Source: Eustoma russellianum
Taxonomy: Eukaryota; Streptophyta; Magnoliopsida; Gentianales; Gentianaceae
Length of the DNA: 64,000 bases
Direction of reading: 5' to 3'
Assembly: GCA_036186865.1 (NCBI GenBank)
Contig: AP025041.1
Location: 42,367,424 to 42,431,423, forward strand
A program made the position numbers and the translations under genes. This document shows, piece after piece, positions 22,378 through 32,098 of this stretch. Each line of letters starts with the position of its first letter. The first letter of the stretch is position 1. The notes under the pieces were generated by a model. That model had not been told where the DNA came from. It did not search any database and saw nothing but the letters and a program-made list of their open reading frames with translations.

Positions 22378-22444
22378 GTAAATGTATATAATTTCAATTG
22401 ATTTTGTATACAATTAAAGATGTGGTCTAACTCTTATATTTCAG
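22378..22444 (+). other. Putative spliceosomal intron 2 of the Gypsy element (inside RNase H)
   Basis: The 67-bp segment begins GTAAATG, ends TATATTTCAG and contains GTCTAACTC, a plant-like CTAAC branch motif, about 20 bases before the acceptor. It is AT-rich. Removing it joins G (22377) to GA (22445-22446), giving DASQNGL-G-CVLMQNDR with no residues lost, the expected RNase H sequence. Unspliced, the frame stops at 22391. Confidence 0.75.
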
Positions 22445-22790
22445 GATGCGTGTTGATGCAAAACGACAGGGTCATTGCGTATGCTTCACGACAGCTAAAG
22501 CCCTATGAGCAGAACTATCCGACTCATGATCTGGAGCTAGCAGCGGTGGTGTTCGCACTGAAAATCTGGCGCCACTATCTATATGGAGTGAAGTGCGAGG
22601 TGTTCACTGATCATAAAAGCCTTAAGTATCTGTTCACGCAAAAGGAGTTGAACATGCGCCAGAGGAGATGGTTAGAGTTATTGAAAGATTATGATTTGAC
22701 CATCAGCTATCATCCAGGGAAGGCCAATCGGGTTGCGGATGCCTTAAGTAGGAAATCAAGCCATGCTCGGCAGGCTACTCTAGAAAAGGA
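22445..22790 (+). pseudogene. Gypsy RNase H domain, second part
   Basis: Continues with RVIAYASRQLK, HDLELAAVVFALKIWRHYL and FTDHKSLKYLF to the NRVADALSR end motif. Together with the first part it carries the catalytic acidic residues. This segment is open and shares the frame of the integrase that follows. Confidence 0.85.
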
Positions 22791-23990
22791 AATGGCAGAG
22801 TTTGACTTGGATCTTGTGGATTCTACTGCAGATGTTCTGGCAGCACTGATTATCACTCCAACTCTGGTGGATCAGATTAAGGAAGCACAGAAAGATGACG
22901 CCGCAATTAGGGATATCCGAGAAAGAATGCTGACCAGCCAGGTAGATGGATTTCAGGTTCATGATGACAACAGTATGTGGTACCAAGGAAGGTTGTGCGT
23001 ACCGGATGTTGAGAACCTCAGGAGGGAATTGTTGAAAGAAGCACATAATTCGAAACTGTCTATCCACCCTGGTGCTACGAAAATGTATAATGATCTGAAG
23101 AAACATTATTGGTGGAACGGCATGAAGAGGCACATCGCTGAGTTTGTGGAAAGGTGTCTTGTTTGCCAGCAAGTTAAGGCAGAACATCAGAGGCCGGGTG
23201 GACTGATGCGACCACTGAAGATACCCGAATGGAAGTGGGAGCATGTGACAATGGACTTTGTGGTTGGGCTTCCGAGGACAAGAAATGGGAATGATGTGAT
23301 ATGGGTAATCGTGGATCGATTGACTAAGTCTACTCATTTCTTACCTATCCCTACCAGACTTACTATGGAGAGGTTGGTGACTATGTACATCGACAATATC
23401 GTCTGCCTTCATGGAGTGCCAGTCAGCATAGTATCTGATCGTGATCCGAAGTTTACTTCTCAGTTCTGGGCAGCCTTTCAGAAGAGAATGGGGACTGAGC
23501 TACGATTGAGCACTGCCTTCCACCCTCAGACCGATGGGCAGTCTGAGAGGACCATTCAGACCCTAGAGGACATGCTGAGGGCGTGCGCGTTGGATTTCAA
23601 GGGGAACTGAGACAGCATGCTTAAGTTGATTGAGTTCTCCTATAACAACAGCCATCACAGTGCCATAGGCATGGCACCATTCGAGGCCTTGTATGGACGT
23701 AAGTGTAGGTCACCTGTTCACTGGGACGAGGTTGGCGAGCGTGTGTTGACGGCCCCCGAGATAATTGAGCAAACTAAAGAAAAGGTGAAACTGATTCGTG
23801 AACATCTTAAGACGGCTCAGGATAGAAGCAAGAGTTGGACCGACATGAAGAGACGACCTTTGGAGTTCCATGAGGGAGAAAAAAGTCTATCTCAAGGTAT
23901 CACCTATGAAGGGTGTGACACGTTTTGGAGTTAAAGGGAAGTTGAAGCCTCGTTTTATTGGACCTTATGAGATACTCGAGAAGGTTGGAG
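22791..23990 (+). pseudogene. Gypsy integrase, one stop and one frameshift
   Basis: The HHCC zinc domain reads HNSKLSIHPG ... RCLVCQQVKAEHQ (about 23045-23190). The DDE core has MDFVVGLP, SDRDPKFTSQFW and DGQSERTIQ. A TGA at 23608 replaces a tryptophan codon (GN-stop-DSM), again a G-to-A change. One extra A near 23880 (A run) shifts the frame before YLKVSPMKGVTRFG. Integrase inserts the cDNA into chromatin. Confidence 0.9.
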
Positions 23991-24292
23991 ACTTGGCCTA
24001 CAGACTGGCGCTACCCCCGATGCTGGCTCAGGTGCACAATGTATTTCACGTGTCACAGTTGAGGAGGTACGTGTCAGACCCAAGTCATGTGCTAGATGCT
24101 CAGCCACTTAAGATCAGGCCAGATGCTTCCTATGAAGAAGTACCGATCAGAATTCTTGACCGGAAGGATCAAGAGCTGAGAAGGAGGATTATTCCCTATG
24201 TAAAAGTTCAATGGAGCAACCACCAGGAGAATGAAGCGACATGGGAACTAGAAGAGCAAATGCGCGACCATTATCCCCACCTCTTTGAGTAA
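23991..24292 (+). pseudogene. Gypsy C-terminal chromodomain-like region
   Basis: After the GPYEILEKVGDLAYRL linker and FHVSQLRRY, the tail reads VPIRILDRKDQELRRR ... VKVQWSNHQENEATWE to TAA at 24290. This is the chromodomain-like end of Tekay/Del chromoviruses, thought to direct integration to heterochromatin. Confidence 0.8.
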
Positions 24293-24300
24293 GGTACAGC

Positions 24301-24338
24301 AAGTTTCGGGGTCGAAACTTTTAGTAAGGGGGGTAGGA
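24301..24338 (+). other. Pre-PPT hairpin and polypurine tract of the Gypsy
   Basis: AAGTTTCG-GGGT-CGAAACTT at 24301-24320 is a perfect 8-bp stem with a 4-base loop. It is followed by GTAAGGGGGGTAGGA (24324-24338) right before the 3' LTR. The tract primes plus-strand synthesis. Confidence 0.85.
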
Positions 24339-26263
24339 TGTTATAACCGTATAAAAGAAAAAAAGAAAAAAAAATTAGTTAATGATAAATATAAAATAAA
24401 AAAGTGGGTGCCGTGTGATATATGTGTAGGAAAAAAAATAATAAACTAATTAACCAAATTCTATCCTTAATTTCCCTCACCTATCATCTCACCCTTATTC
24501 CCTCAAATCTCTTATTAATATATATCAAACCCTAATCCCCTCCCCTCTCTCAAAAAGAAACGCAGCCTCTCCTCTCCCCCTTCCCCCATCAAACTTGCGG
24601 CACCAAGAGAGAAGAAAAAAAAAAGACTTTTTATCCAAGGCTTCAAGAGGAGTGGGAATCACAACCCTAACATCATCACCATCATCTCTCGTATATAACT
24701 TCTTGCTGGGATTGAGGTAGGTGCATATTATTTATTCCCTCAAAACAGTATGAAGATTGCATGCTCAAACGATATTCTATTTGTTTATTGTTGTTTTTCT
24801 ATTCTTGATTTGATCATGAACTTGTTGGTGTATTCTCTTTGTGATAACATGAAGCCTATATGTGTGAGAAAATATGTGTCTTATTGATGTTGGCCGAAAC
24901 CTGCCCCTGTCCCTTTGTGATATTAATTGTTTATGTGTTGTAATGGGTGATTGATGTTTTTGGATTTTCGGCATGCTATATAAAAAAAATTGCAATGTGG
25001 CCATTTTGGCCAATTTCCGTGCGATGTGTATATATTAAAAAACAAAAAAAGAGACACAAAGGGTTGGCCATTCGGCCGAACCCATGATTTGCATATATTA
25101 AAAAAAAATTAAATAATAATAAGAAAGAAAGGGGGTTGGCCTTTCGGCCAAAACCCAAGATATTAAAAAAAAGAGTAAATTAAGTAATTAAAAAAAAAGA
25201 AGGGGTTGGCCTTTCGGCTGACCCAATTTAAAAAAATAAATAAATAATAAATAATAATAAAAATGGCAAAAGGGTTTGGCCAGTTCAGCTGAACCCAATT
25301 TTTTTTAAAAAAAAAGAAAAAAAAGGGGGTAAAATAAAATAAAATAATAGAATAAGTAGACTAAGTAATGGGAGACGGATGTGGTACAGAGAGAAGTAAT
25401 GGGGGCAGCTGTGTGGTGCATTGCATTCATGGCACGTGCATTGCATGAGATATACTGCGTCTATAGGGCGTGGGTATCGGGATGACTTACCGTGTCTATA
25501 AAGCACCGGGGTCATGAGACATACTGCGTCTATAGGGCGTGGGTGTCCAAACGGCAAGTGGTGGCTAGAGACCACGACGCTGGATTTAGGACTCGGGAGC
25601 ATGTATTGCATATAGGTCTAGGGGCATATTGCATGACATGATTCTCGTTGCGTGTGACACGTTAATTGAGCATGCATCACGTACTTGCACATTTTTATGT
25701 GGAGTGCTTTACCTTTTCGTATATGCCATGCTATCATGTTTTATGTGTTATGTGTTGATATCTTTTTGGGTGTGTACTCTTTGTGTTGTTTTGAGAGGCA
25801 CCTACTGGGTGATTACCATCACTCACCCCCTACTATTCCAGGTGAGACCGATAATGCCTACGATTATATTTTCCTCGAGGATGGTGCCGATGTCGTGGAG
25901 TGGGCCGAGTGACCAGTACATATGAGTACGGCGAGGGCAGAGACGGGCTGTTTATGATATTCTTGGGGTGACATTGAGATTTATATTTTACGTTAGTACG
26001 TTGAGACATTTCTTTTAGACTTTTAATTCAGACATTTGACTTTGACTTGTAGGGCCTGGTCAGCGTAATAGTGATGTTTTTATTTTGTTGAGGTTCATTA
26101 AATTCTAGTTAGTGTTGTGTTAAACCGTTTCCGCGAAAAGAAAAAAAAAAATTCTATGTCAACGCTGACGTGTAACAGGTTGATGTGACACTTTGTATTC
26201 TCCTTAGTGAGATACGGCGGGTGCACAGTTACCGAGGATGGAGCTCGGGAGCGGGGCGCTACA
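24339..26263 (+). repeat. Gypsy 3' LTR
   Basis: Nearly identical to the 5' LTR, with scattered substitutions and a few 1-2 base length changes in A runs. It ends at 26263 and is followed by CTTAC, the target duplication. Confidence 0.9.
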
Positions 26264-26268
26264 CTTAC

Positions 26269-26627
26269 AACCGCTCAATTTGGTTATGGATTTATTGGAA
26301 TATAGGTTGTCTAACCTAAGCAAAAATTGTGACATTAGCTATAAGACTAATTCAAAATTATTCTCATTACATTTATGTTTAGAAGTTTATAAGATATTGA
26401 TGATATGATATGAATATTGTTTAGATTTAAAAACTTGAACGTGAGTTTGTACTAATCGATAGCCGTTCAAATTGGTCAATATATGCGTGATTATACTAAT
26501 GGACACTTCAAGTTTGTCTCAAGTTTTTTTAGGCACTAAGAGAAAGTAATAAGTCAATGAATATATTTGCCAAGGAATGAGGCAGAGCCAAGCAGAAGTC
26601 AACCTTCGTTGTATATGTTGATACGCT
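26269..26627 (+). other. LARD interior right of the Gypsy insertion
   Basis: About 360 bp of AT-rich sequence with no coding domain. No RNase H end of a Copia polyprotein is present before the polypurine tract, which supports a non-autonomous element. Confidence 0.6.
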
Positions 26628-26708
26628 AAGCTTGAGGGAGAGTATTGAAAAAGTCTGCAAAAATATTATCAATCTTGGATGTATAGATACACTAAGCTTG
26701 AGGGATAG
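26628..26708 (+). repeat. Duplicated polypurine tract of the LARD
   Basis: GATACGCTAAGCTTGAGGGA...AGTATTGAAA occurs twice, 66 bp apart (tracts AAGCTTGAGGGAGAG at 26628 and AAGCTTGAGGGATAG at 26694). Each is followed by TATTGAAA, the LTR start. Only the second is followed by the full LTR. The duplication may mark two alternative LTR starts. Confidence 0.7.
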
Positions 26709-27405
26709 TATTGAAATATAGTATGTAGAAATAAATTACAGAGTAAAGTACTGAGCTGAGGTGCCAAGCCAAGGTGAAGAGTACAGAAACGAAGTACAGT
26801 GAAGTACTAAACCGAGGTGATAAATTGCTCGAGCTGAGGTGATGAAGTGCCAAGATGGAGTGTGTAGTGCCGAGGTGATGAAGTGTTCAAGACGAGACGA
26901 TGTATTGCCGAGCGGGAATGTCTAGTCTTGAGGTGACAATGTGGTCGAGCCAAGGTGATAGAATGTCGAGCTGAGGGTATGAGATGAAGGCACTAAGGCA
27001 ATGGGCAGCAATGAGCGGATGTGTTGAGCTTAGCTGAGCACAATGTTAGCCAAGCAGAACAAAGATCTCAGTAAGGCAATAAGATGGCGGCAACGATGAG
27101 CAGATGAGCCAAGCTGAGCACAATTACAACTGAACAAAAGAAGGATCTCAATAACGGAATGAGATGGTGGTAGCAATAAATTGTGCTGAGCTGAGTATAG
27201 CATTGATAGCCAAGCATGACAAAGTAAAAAATACGACAAAAGGCATATGTACATATAAAAATACACTATTTATACTTCTATTCACATGCATCCACTAGCT
27301 AAGTGGTTTAAAGAACCTATTGTACGTAGAATATGGCCGTTTGAGAGGCGTTGAAAGATTGAGGCTTCTTATCTCTTCTCTCAAGCCTTATAAAATGAAA
27401 ACCAT
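26709..27405 (+). repeat. LARD 3' LTR, left part
   Basis: Aligns with the 5' LTR from TATTGAAAT through the GAGCTGAGGTGATGAAGTG repeats to the CAAGCCTTATAAAA box. It is interrupted by LINE DNA just after that. The right part resumes at 42590. Confidence 0.8.
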
Positions 27406-27617
27406 CAAGTCTATGCAAAGAACAAAAGCTTCATTTAAGTTTGGATGGCGTGTAGAGAGAGAAACTCTCTGCCTTCTTTTTAGGAAGGAAACCGCTCCTT
27501 AAACACTTGTTTTTCATCATTTCACCCGGATTCACCCTCATCTCTCCCTTCTCATTACTGATTCTAGCCTCATTCTAGCTGGTTTTAGTTTTTTTTTTAT
27601 GACCACTTGGCTCAGCT

Positions 27618-29480
27618 ATGATAAGAACCAAGGTAGCTAAAGCTGTAGTGAAACTGAAACATGCTACAAAGAGAAAAATATAGCCTCCAGCTCCAGTGTG
27701 AGCCATATGTCTCCAAAGATGACAGGGAAGAGGCGACAAAGCCAACAGGCTATGGATGTTGCAAAGAACACGACTTAGCCCAGAGCTCCTGTGAAGCCAG
27801 GAAACCATCGGATTCTGACAACTTTCCAGTAGTATTCAGCTCAGGCTCAAGTGATTCATTCTCATTTCATGGAAGCTCTAACGATGAAGGATCAACCACT
27901 AAACCTCACAAGGTTGGCAAGGTGGTTGATGATGCTAATACTTCCTCTTCTAGCCATGATTGTGCCAGAGTAGTTACAGCAGCATCTTCTAGAAGAATAA
28001 CTAGATCAGGAAGAAACAGCCCGCCCAAATCCTGATGTAGTGGGCAAAGACAAGGCTGATGTGACAAGACTTCTCCATTGGCTAACTACCAGCCTCCATT
28101 ATGCCACCTCACTTGGATCTATAAACTTTTCCATGTGGGAACTTTCCAACTATTCAACCCCATCAAATAACCAGAAGCTAGCTCATCCCCGACCAACCGA
28201 CAAAATGGCCAGGTCACCTCGACTGTAGGACGAGTCCCCTTGGCTAACATTTTTCAAACTTCCAAACCTTCTCCTCAGCACCTCCTTGGCCCCATCCCAC
28301 ACATGGTAAAGCTTGCAGTTCGTTCTTTGCCAATGATAGAAAGCCCGAGCATTTTCTCAAACTCAAGAAGGTTGATATTGCTTCACTAGGAAAAGTGCAC
28401 ATTGATGTTGATGAGCTATAAGCTGATGAGGAATTGAAATGTGCTTAGTAGGCTGTTTTGTTGGTAGGTTTCCTGGTAAACAAACAGTCTCAAACCTCTC
28501 CAAATTATGGAAGGTCAAGGACAAGGTGGATTTTCATGCCTTCGGTTGGAGCATCTTTAACTTTAAATAAGCCAAGGAGATGGAAAAGATCCTATATACA
28601 GGGCCTTACTTTGTATTTAGCAGGTCCCTGGCCCTCACGAAGATACGCAGGTTCTTCCTTTTTTGGGGCTACAGAGATGGCGCAGGCGCCTATATAGGTC
28701 AAATTTCCCAATGTCCCAGTCTCCTTTTGGTTGATCATGTATTGTCTACCATATGCTCACAGCTGGGCGCACATTTTTATGCTGAACAAGTCACAGCCAA
28801 CACGAGTACTTGGAACTATCCTATAGTCCTAGTGGAAGTGGATCTGAGAAAAGATTTGATGACTGGCATTGAGGACTGTCATTGAGCTACTACTACCAAA
28901 TAGCACTACAATAGTGCAAAAATTTGAATATAAAAGGCTCCTAATGTTCTGCAGTGAGTGCAAGTAGTTGAGACACAGTGCTGCTAACCACAAATAGGCT
29001 CCCCAGCAAGCTGGACCCTGTGCCTGCACATGCCTTGCATACAACTAGCCAGTAAAAACCAATCACTGATATCTCTGTTACACCTCTACCAGAAAGACAA
29101 CAAGAAGTGGTGACAAGAAGGTTCAACAAACAAAGCAGCTTTGCTTCCAACAACAGTTGCTGAAGATCCAACACCCAGCCAAGGAAATGCAAGTGGCAAT
29201 GATATGGAATTAGCCATTGCAATTCCTCAGCCTAGCTCAGTTCAAAATATGGAAGGCGGCTTGACCCAGTCAAGACAAGACCCTCAGGCAGGCCCTTCTA
29301 GGACCAGACTATACCAGGGGCACCAGGTGTCAGACAGTGTCTATATTGACCATCATGTAGACAGGCTTAAATCTCTGCAGAATAAAGGTTTCACAGAGGT
29401 AGTGACCAGAACTATGTCCGTATCTATGAAGAAAAGGCTCAAAGCCATTCATAGGAAGGTCACCGTAAGGAACACCACCT
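27618..29480 (+). pseudogene. LINE ORF1 (DUF4283 and zinc-knuckle protein), broken
   Basis: The frame starts ATG at 27618 with MIRTKVAKAVVKLKHA, the same start as the sister LINE at 43989. It stops almost at once and is carried on in pieces. An S-rich acidic linker (27790-28030) is followed by a DUF4283-like core in which YTGPYFVFSRSLALTKI at 28590-28645 is readable. A decayed knuckle KRLLMFCSECK sits at about 28935-28970. The protein would bind element RNA. Confidence 0.7.
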
Positions 29481-29487
29481 AACTCAT

Positions 29488-29616
29488 CCATGATCATTGG
29501 TTTTTGAAACATTAGAGGCTGTAACAAGCCTATAAAACAAAATGGTATGTACAGTTTTGTTAAAAAGCACCAAATAGGCATCTTTGTTGTGTTAGAGACT
29601 AATTTAATAGTAAATG
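29488..29616 (+). pseudogene. LINE endonuclease start, cut by the Copia insertion
   Basis: ATGATCATTGG begins the ORF2 endonuclease (MIIGF-stop-NIRGCNK). TGA replaces the TGG present in the sister LINE (SFWNIRGCNK at 45810). The segment ends at the Copia target duplication. Confidence 0.75.
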
Positions 29617-29621
29617 TTTTT

Positions 29622-31055
29622 TGTTGGGATATGAAATGTTTTGATGATATTAAAAGATGTTTTAAATGGGTTAAAATGGAAATTCACACTTCGAGTTTGA
29701 AGCAAAATGAGAAAAACACACCGTGAGACATCAATCTCTCACATGGATTGATTGATGTGTACATCAGTATCTTAGGGAGAGACATGGATCGATCCATGTA
29801 GAGGCTATTCATGTTTGGAACTTTCTGTCCAGCGTCGATCTCTCTGCCTAAAGAACATTGATCGACCGATGTCACGTCAGTCTCTCAGGGAGAGACTTCG
29901 ATTGATCGATGTCACGTAAGTCTCTCAAGGAGATACTTCAATCGATCGATGTCAGGCAGTTTCAAACCAGAAAGTTTCTGGAAGACATCGATCTCTCAAG
30001 TCAGGGGACATCGATCGATCGATGTCACATCAGTCTCTCAAAGGATAGACATCGATCGATCGATGTACTGCAGTTTCAAAACTGCAAACTCTCTGGAGGA
30101 CATCGATCTCTCAGCCTAGACACATGAATCAATCGATGTCCCCCAGAACTTTTCATGACCGTTGGAACAAAATCCAAGGGAGATTCATGGTGTTTTCTCT
30201 ATCCAATCTTGCTCAAATATCTTGTGGACTTTACTCTAACATAATATATGCTTCCTTGACTATTTTATCCATGTCTAAGATTCTCTAGGGTGGCTATTGA
30301 GGATCAAATCACTCTATAAGGTGGCTAAAGGAATATTGGACATTATCTTGACATTTGATGGAGTTGAAGACATGGTAGAGGCCCCAAAAACGTGGTGAAC
30401 ACCTCCTATAAATGGATGAAGCTCAGATGAGGCAAACACACACTTTCACTATCATCAAGCTTCATTCTTCATTGTTGTATATTTCTCTCATATGTGTAAC
30501 AATGCTTAAAGCTTGTTAAGTCTTTCTTTGTTCTTCATTGTTGTATATTGAGAGATAGTGAGTCTAACACAAAAAGAACCATAAATATTTGATCTCTTGC
30601 TTGTGTTTAGACTAGTGAGAAAGTGTGATCCCTACTACTTCTTTTTAACCTAATGTGAGAAAGTTCTTGAGAGAACTTTGCTAAAGTTGTGAGATAGCAA
30701 GAAGTTGTTCTTGCTTAGAGCTGTAGTTGTTATAGTTGCACAAAGGTATTTTGTGCAATATGTTGTTGTTGTGGTTACTTACACTAAGTTTTTAGTGTAA
30801 GTATTGCTGTGGTCGTTCTTATTAGCTTTAATAAGAAGAGTAGTTGTTGAAAATCCACTTTGGCAACAAAGCGGTAGCAAAGTAGAATCATTTACGGTTT
30901 GAACCATTATATATCTGGTGTATTCATTCATTGTCTCTCATCTCCCATTCTTGCTTTGATTTTGAATTCCATTTGAGTTGATCCAAACAAGAAAATTCCA
31001 CAAAATTACCAAACACTCTATTCACCCCCCTCTAGAGTGTGTTACCGACCTAACA
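29622..31055 (+). repeat. Copia-1 5' LTR with ATCGAT palindrome array
   Basis: The U3 part (29733-30146) holds about eight copies, some decayed, of ATCGATCGATCGATGT with CATCGATCTCTCA between them. A TATAAAT box lies at 30407-30413. U5 ends CTCTAGAGTGTGTTACCGACCTAACA-like. The LTR is about 100 bp longer than its 3' partner because of a U3 deletion there. Confidence 0.85.
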
Positions 31056-31056
31056 A

Positions 31057-31070
31057 TTGGTATCATAGCC
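31057..31070 (+). other. Copia-1 primer-binding site
   Basis: TTGGTATCATAGCC follows the LTR. It differs by one base from TGGTATCAGAGCC, present at the same place in Copia-2. Confidence 0.85.
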
Positions 31071-31118
31071 TAACCTTGATTGCTTGGCCAATCTTTGCAA
31101 GTAGCAAGGTTAAAGATC

Positions 31119-32098
31119 ATGACAATGACAACCTCTTTATCTCACACCTCAACTTCCAAGACAACTGCACTATTCTAAGGATAAAACACTAAAGCGCCTA
31201 TGTTTGATGCCCAAAATTATTCTTTGTGGAAATTTCGAATGATCAATCATTTGAAAGGCTGTGGATTTGATATAGGGAGAGCCGTTGTCAAAGGAATCGA
31301 AGTTCCTGTGATTACCAACTTAGAAGGAGAATCTATGTTCAAAGATGAGGATGACTACACCGACAAAGAAAAGATAAACTTCGTCATCAATGGCAAAGCA
31401 TTCGATATTCTTTCAAGTGCTCATACCACCACCGAGCTCATAAGACTTCAAGGTCTTAAAACAGCCCATGAAGCATGGAAAAGGCTGGAAATGATACATG
31501 AAGGGACCGAGCAAGTAAGAATGACCAAAGACTAATGCTCATGAAGGAATATGAAATGTTCGGGATGAAGAGTGGTGAAAATATTGGATACAATCGATAG
31601 ATTCACTCGAATAGTGAATCAGCTTTCCATGGTGGACAAGAAAATCCCAAATGAAGACCTTGTCTCAAAGCTCCTCAACTATTTGCCAAGAGAATGGACA
31701 CCTAAAGTTACTACCATCACTGAATCAAAGAATCTCAAGACTCTTACCCTTGATGAGCTATTCGGTAATCTTCTTACTCATGAAATTCTTATTGATGAAC
31801 AAATAGGATGAATCCTATCAAGCCCACACAAGCATCATACAAAGGGTTGGTGGTGTAGTCTGATGAATCGGATGAGGAAGTTGCTCTTCTAGTAAGAAAA
31901 TTTAGAAGAATGGCTACAAGAAACAAGGCCCAAGCAAGGAAGTTTTTCAAGAGATCACCCAAGGACAAAGAAGCAAGTGAAAATTGTTATAGGTATGGTC
32001 GACCCGGTCACTTCATTGCCAATCGCCACGTCAAAAGGCAGCAAAAACAAGAAAAGAAGGTCTTTCCTCAAAAGAAGAAAGCCTTAATGCAGAGGTAA
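31119..32098 (+). pseudogene. Copia-1 gag, broken
   Basis: ATG at 31119 matches the Copia-2 gag start. A C-to-T-type stop follows soon after. The UBN2-type gag core is open at 31200-31535 (APMFDAQNYSLWKFRMI) and 31572-31811. The CCHC knuckle reads CYRYGRPGHFIANRH, so both its second and last cysteines are lost. It would have formed particles. Confidence 0.8.

Larger units (their letters stand above)
17397..26263 (+). mobile_element. Ty3/Gypsy chromovirus (Tekay/Del-like), complete but mutated
   Basis: LTRs at 17397-19316 and 24339-26263 are nearly identical (about 1.92 kb each), start TGTTATAACC and end GCGGGGCGCTACA. They are flanked by a perfect 5-bp duplication CTTAC (17392-17396, 26264-26268). 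The interior has a primer-binding site, then gag, protease, RT, RNase H, integrase, chromodomain and a polypurine tract in that order. The C-terminal chromodomain-like tail places it among chromoviruses. High LTR similarity suggests recent insertion, yet the polyprotein has four stops and three frameshifts. It sits in the LARD interior within the dioxygenase intron. Confidence 0.9.
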
